Shown here: positions 5,051 to 5,180 of the stretch, one piece after another | Numbering within the stretch: the first letter of the stretch is position 1 | Layout of the letters: each line of letters starts with the position of its first letter | Assembly: GCA_003022815.1 (NCBI GenBank) | Contig: PXSL01000091.1 | Location: 1 to 5,180 of the forward strand | Length of the DNA stretch: 5,180 bases | Reading direction: 5' to 3' | DNA from: Halobacteriales archaeon SW_5_68_122 | GTDB taxonomy: Archaea; Halobacteriota; Halobacteria; Halobacteriales; Haloarculaceae | The notes under the pieces: model-generated | Seen by the model: only the letters and a program-made list of their open reading frames with translations | Database searches by the model: none | Told to the model about the DNA's origin: nothing | Made by a program: the position numbers and the translations under genes

Positions 5051-5060
5051 TGGAAAAGTG
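5051..5060 (-). promoter_or_regulatory. TATA-like box of the hypothetical-mobA operon
   Basis: The minus strand reads CACTTTTCCA, centred about 28 bp before the start at 5028. It is a modest match. It would drive both the 94-aa gene and mobA, since no promoter is seen between them. Confidence 0.4.
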
Positions 5061-5086
5061 TTACACCTCTCACGGGAGATAGACGC

Positions 5087-5095
5087 CTACTTATG
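5087..5095 (+). promoter_or_regulatory. TATA-like box of the hisC-like gene
   Basis: CTACTTATG is centred about 27 bp before ATG 5118, fitting leaderless transcription. It lies about 35 bp from the divergent mobA-operon promoter within an 89-bp intergenic region. Confidence 0.5.
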
Positions 5096-5117
5096 CCGCC
5101 GCGCCTCACGTGCGGGT

Positions 5118-5180
5118 ATGCAACCACGGGATCTGTCGGCCCACGTCCCATACGAGGCCGGCCGGGGCGTCGAGGAGGTG
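5118..5180 (+). CDS. hisC: Histidinol-phosphate aminotransferase, N-terminus (runs off right edge)
   Basis: Only 21 codons are visible: MQPRDLSAHVPYEAGRGVEEV. This matches the characteristic start of haloarchaeal HisC (MQPRDLSxHxPYxxGRGxEEV), a PLP-dependent aminotransferase in histidine biosynthesis that converts imidazole-acetol phosphate to histidinol phosphate. The lysine that binds PLP and the rest of the enzyme are outside the window. The start is supported by the TATA-like box 27 bp upstream. It is divergent from the mobA operon. The call rests on a short but distinctive N-terminus, so another HisC-like aminotransferase cannot be excluded. Confidence 0.75.
   Translation, partial: MQPRDLSAHVPYEAGRGVEEV

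Noticed and set aside
1..5180. tRNA, rRNA or other structured RNA genes
   Set aside because: I saw no tRNA T-loop signature in a foldable context and no rRNA-like conserved segment on either strand by eye. A covariance-model scan was not possible.

Overview
The window looks like chromosomal DNA of a haloarchaeon (class Halobacteria). GC is high, the predicted soluble proteins are rich in Asp and Glu, and nearly every gene has a TATA-like box about 25-29 bp upstream of its start codon, as expected for leaderless archaeal transcripts. The genus cannot be fixed from the sequence alone.

Left end (1-505): the N-terminus of an IS607-family serine-recombinase transposase runs off the left edge on the minus strand. 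Its upstream region is AT-richer than the rest and holds four TACT motifs spaced exactly 10 bp apart over the promoter. Next comes an exact 36-bp direct repeat in two copies separated by 34 bp, a CRISPR-like geometry with no cas gene in view, then a short hairpin and unassigned DNA.

Middle (506-2603): a four-helix membrane protein (DUF6789-like, minus); a fumarylacetoacetate hydrolase (FAH) family protein (plus) that appears to have lost about 34 residues in frame from its catalytic core; a 66-aa four-cysteine protein coupled to it through a TGATG overlap; and a convergent CopD-like four-helix membrane protein.

Right part (2604-5180): a YqeC-type molybdenum-hydroxylase/selenium cofactor protein (plus); a short-chain dehydrogenase/reductase (SDR) pseudogene (minus) with three frameshifts, two in-frame stops and a likely small deletion; mobA (minus), preceded by and overlapping a small acidic hypothetical gene; and the first 21 codons of a hisC-like gene (plus) leaving the right edge.

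Functionally, yqeC and mobA both point to molybdenum cofactor maturation although they are on opposite strands with a dead SDR between them. hisC is amino-acid biosynthesis, transcribed divergently from the mobA operon. The most notable features are the decayed or internally deleted enzymes (SDR and FAH) and the repeat structure beside the IS607 end. I found no clear sign of a new multi-gene system.
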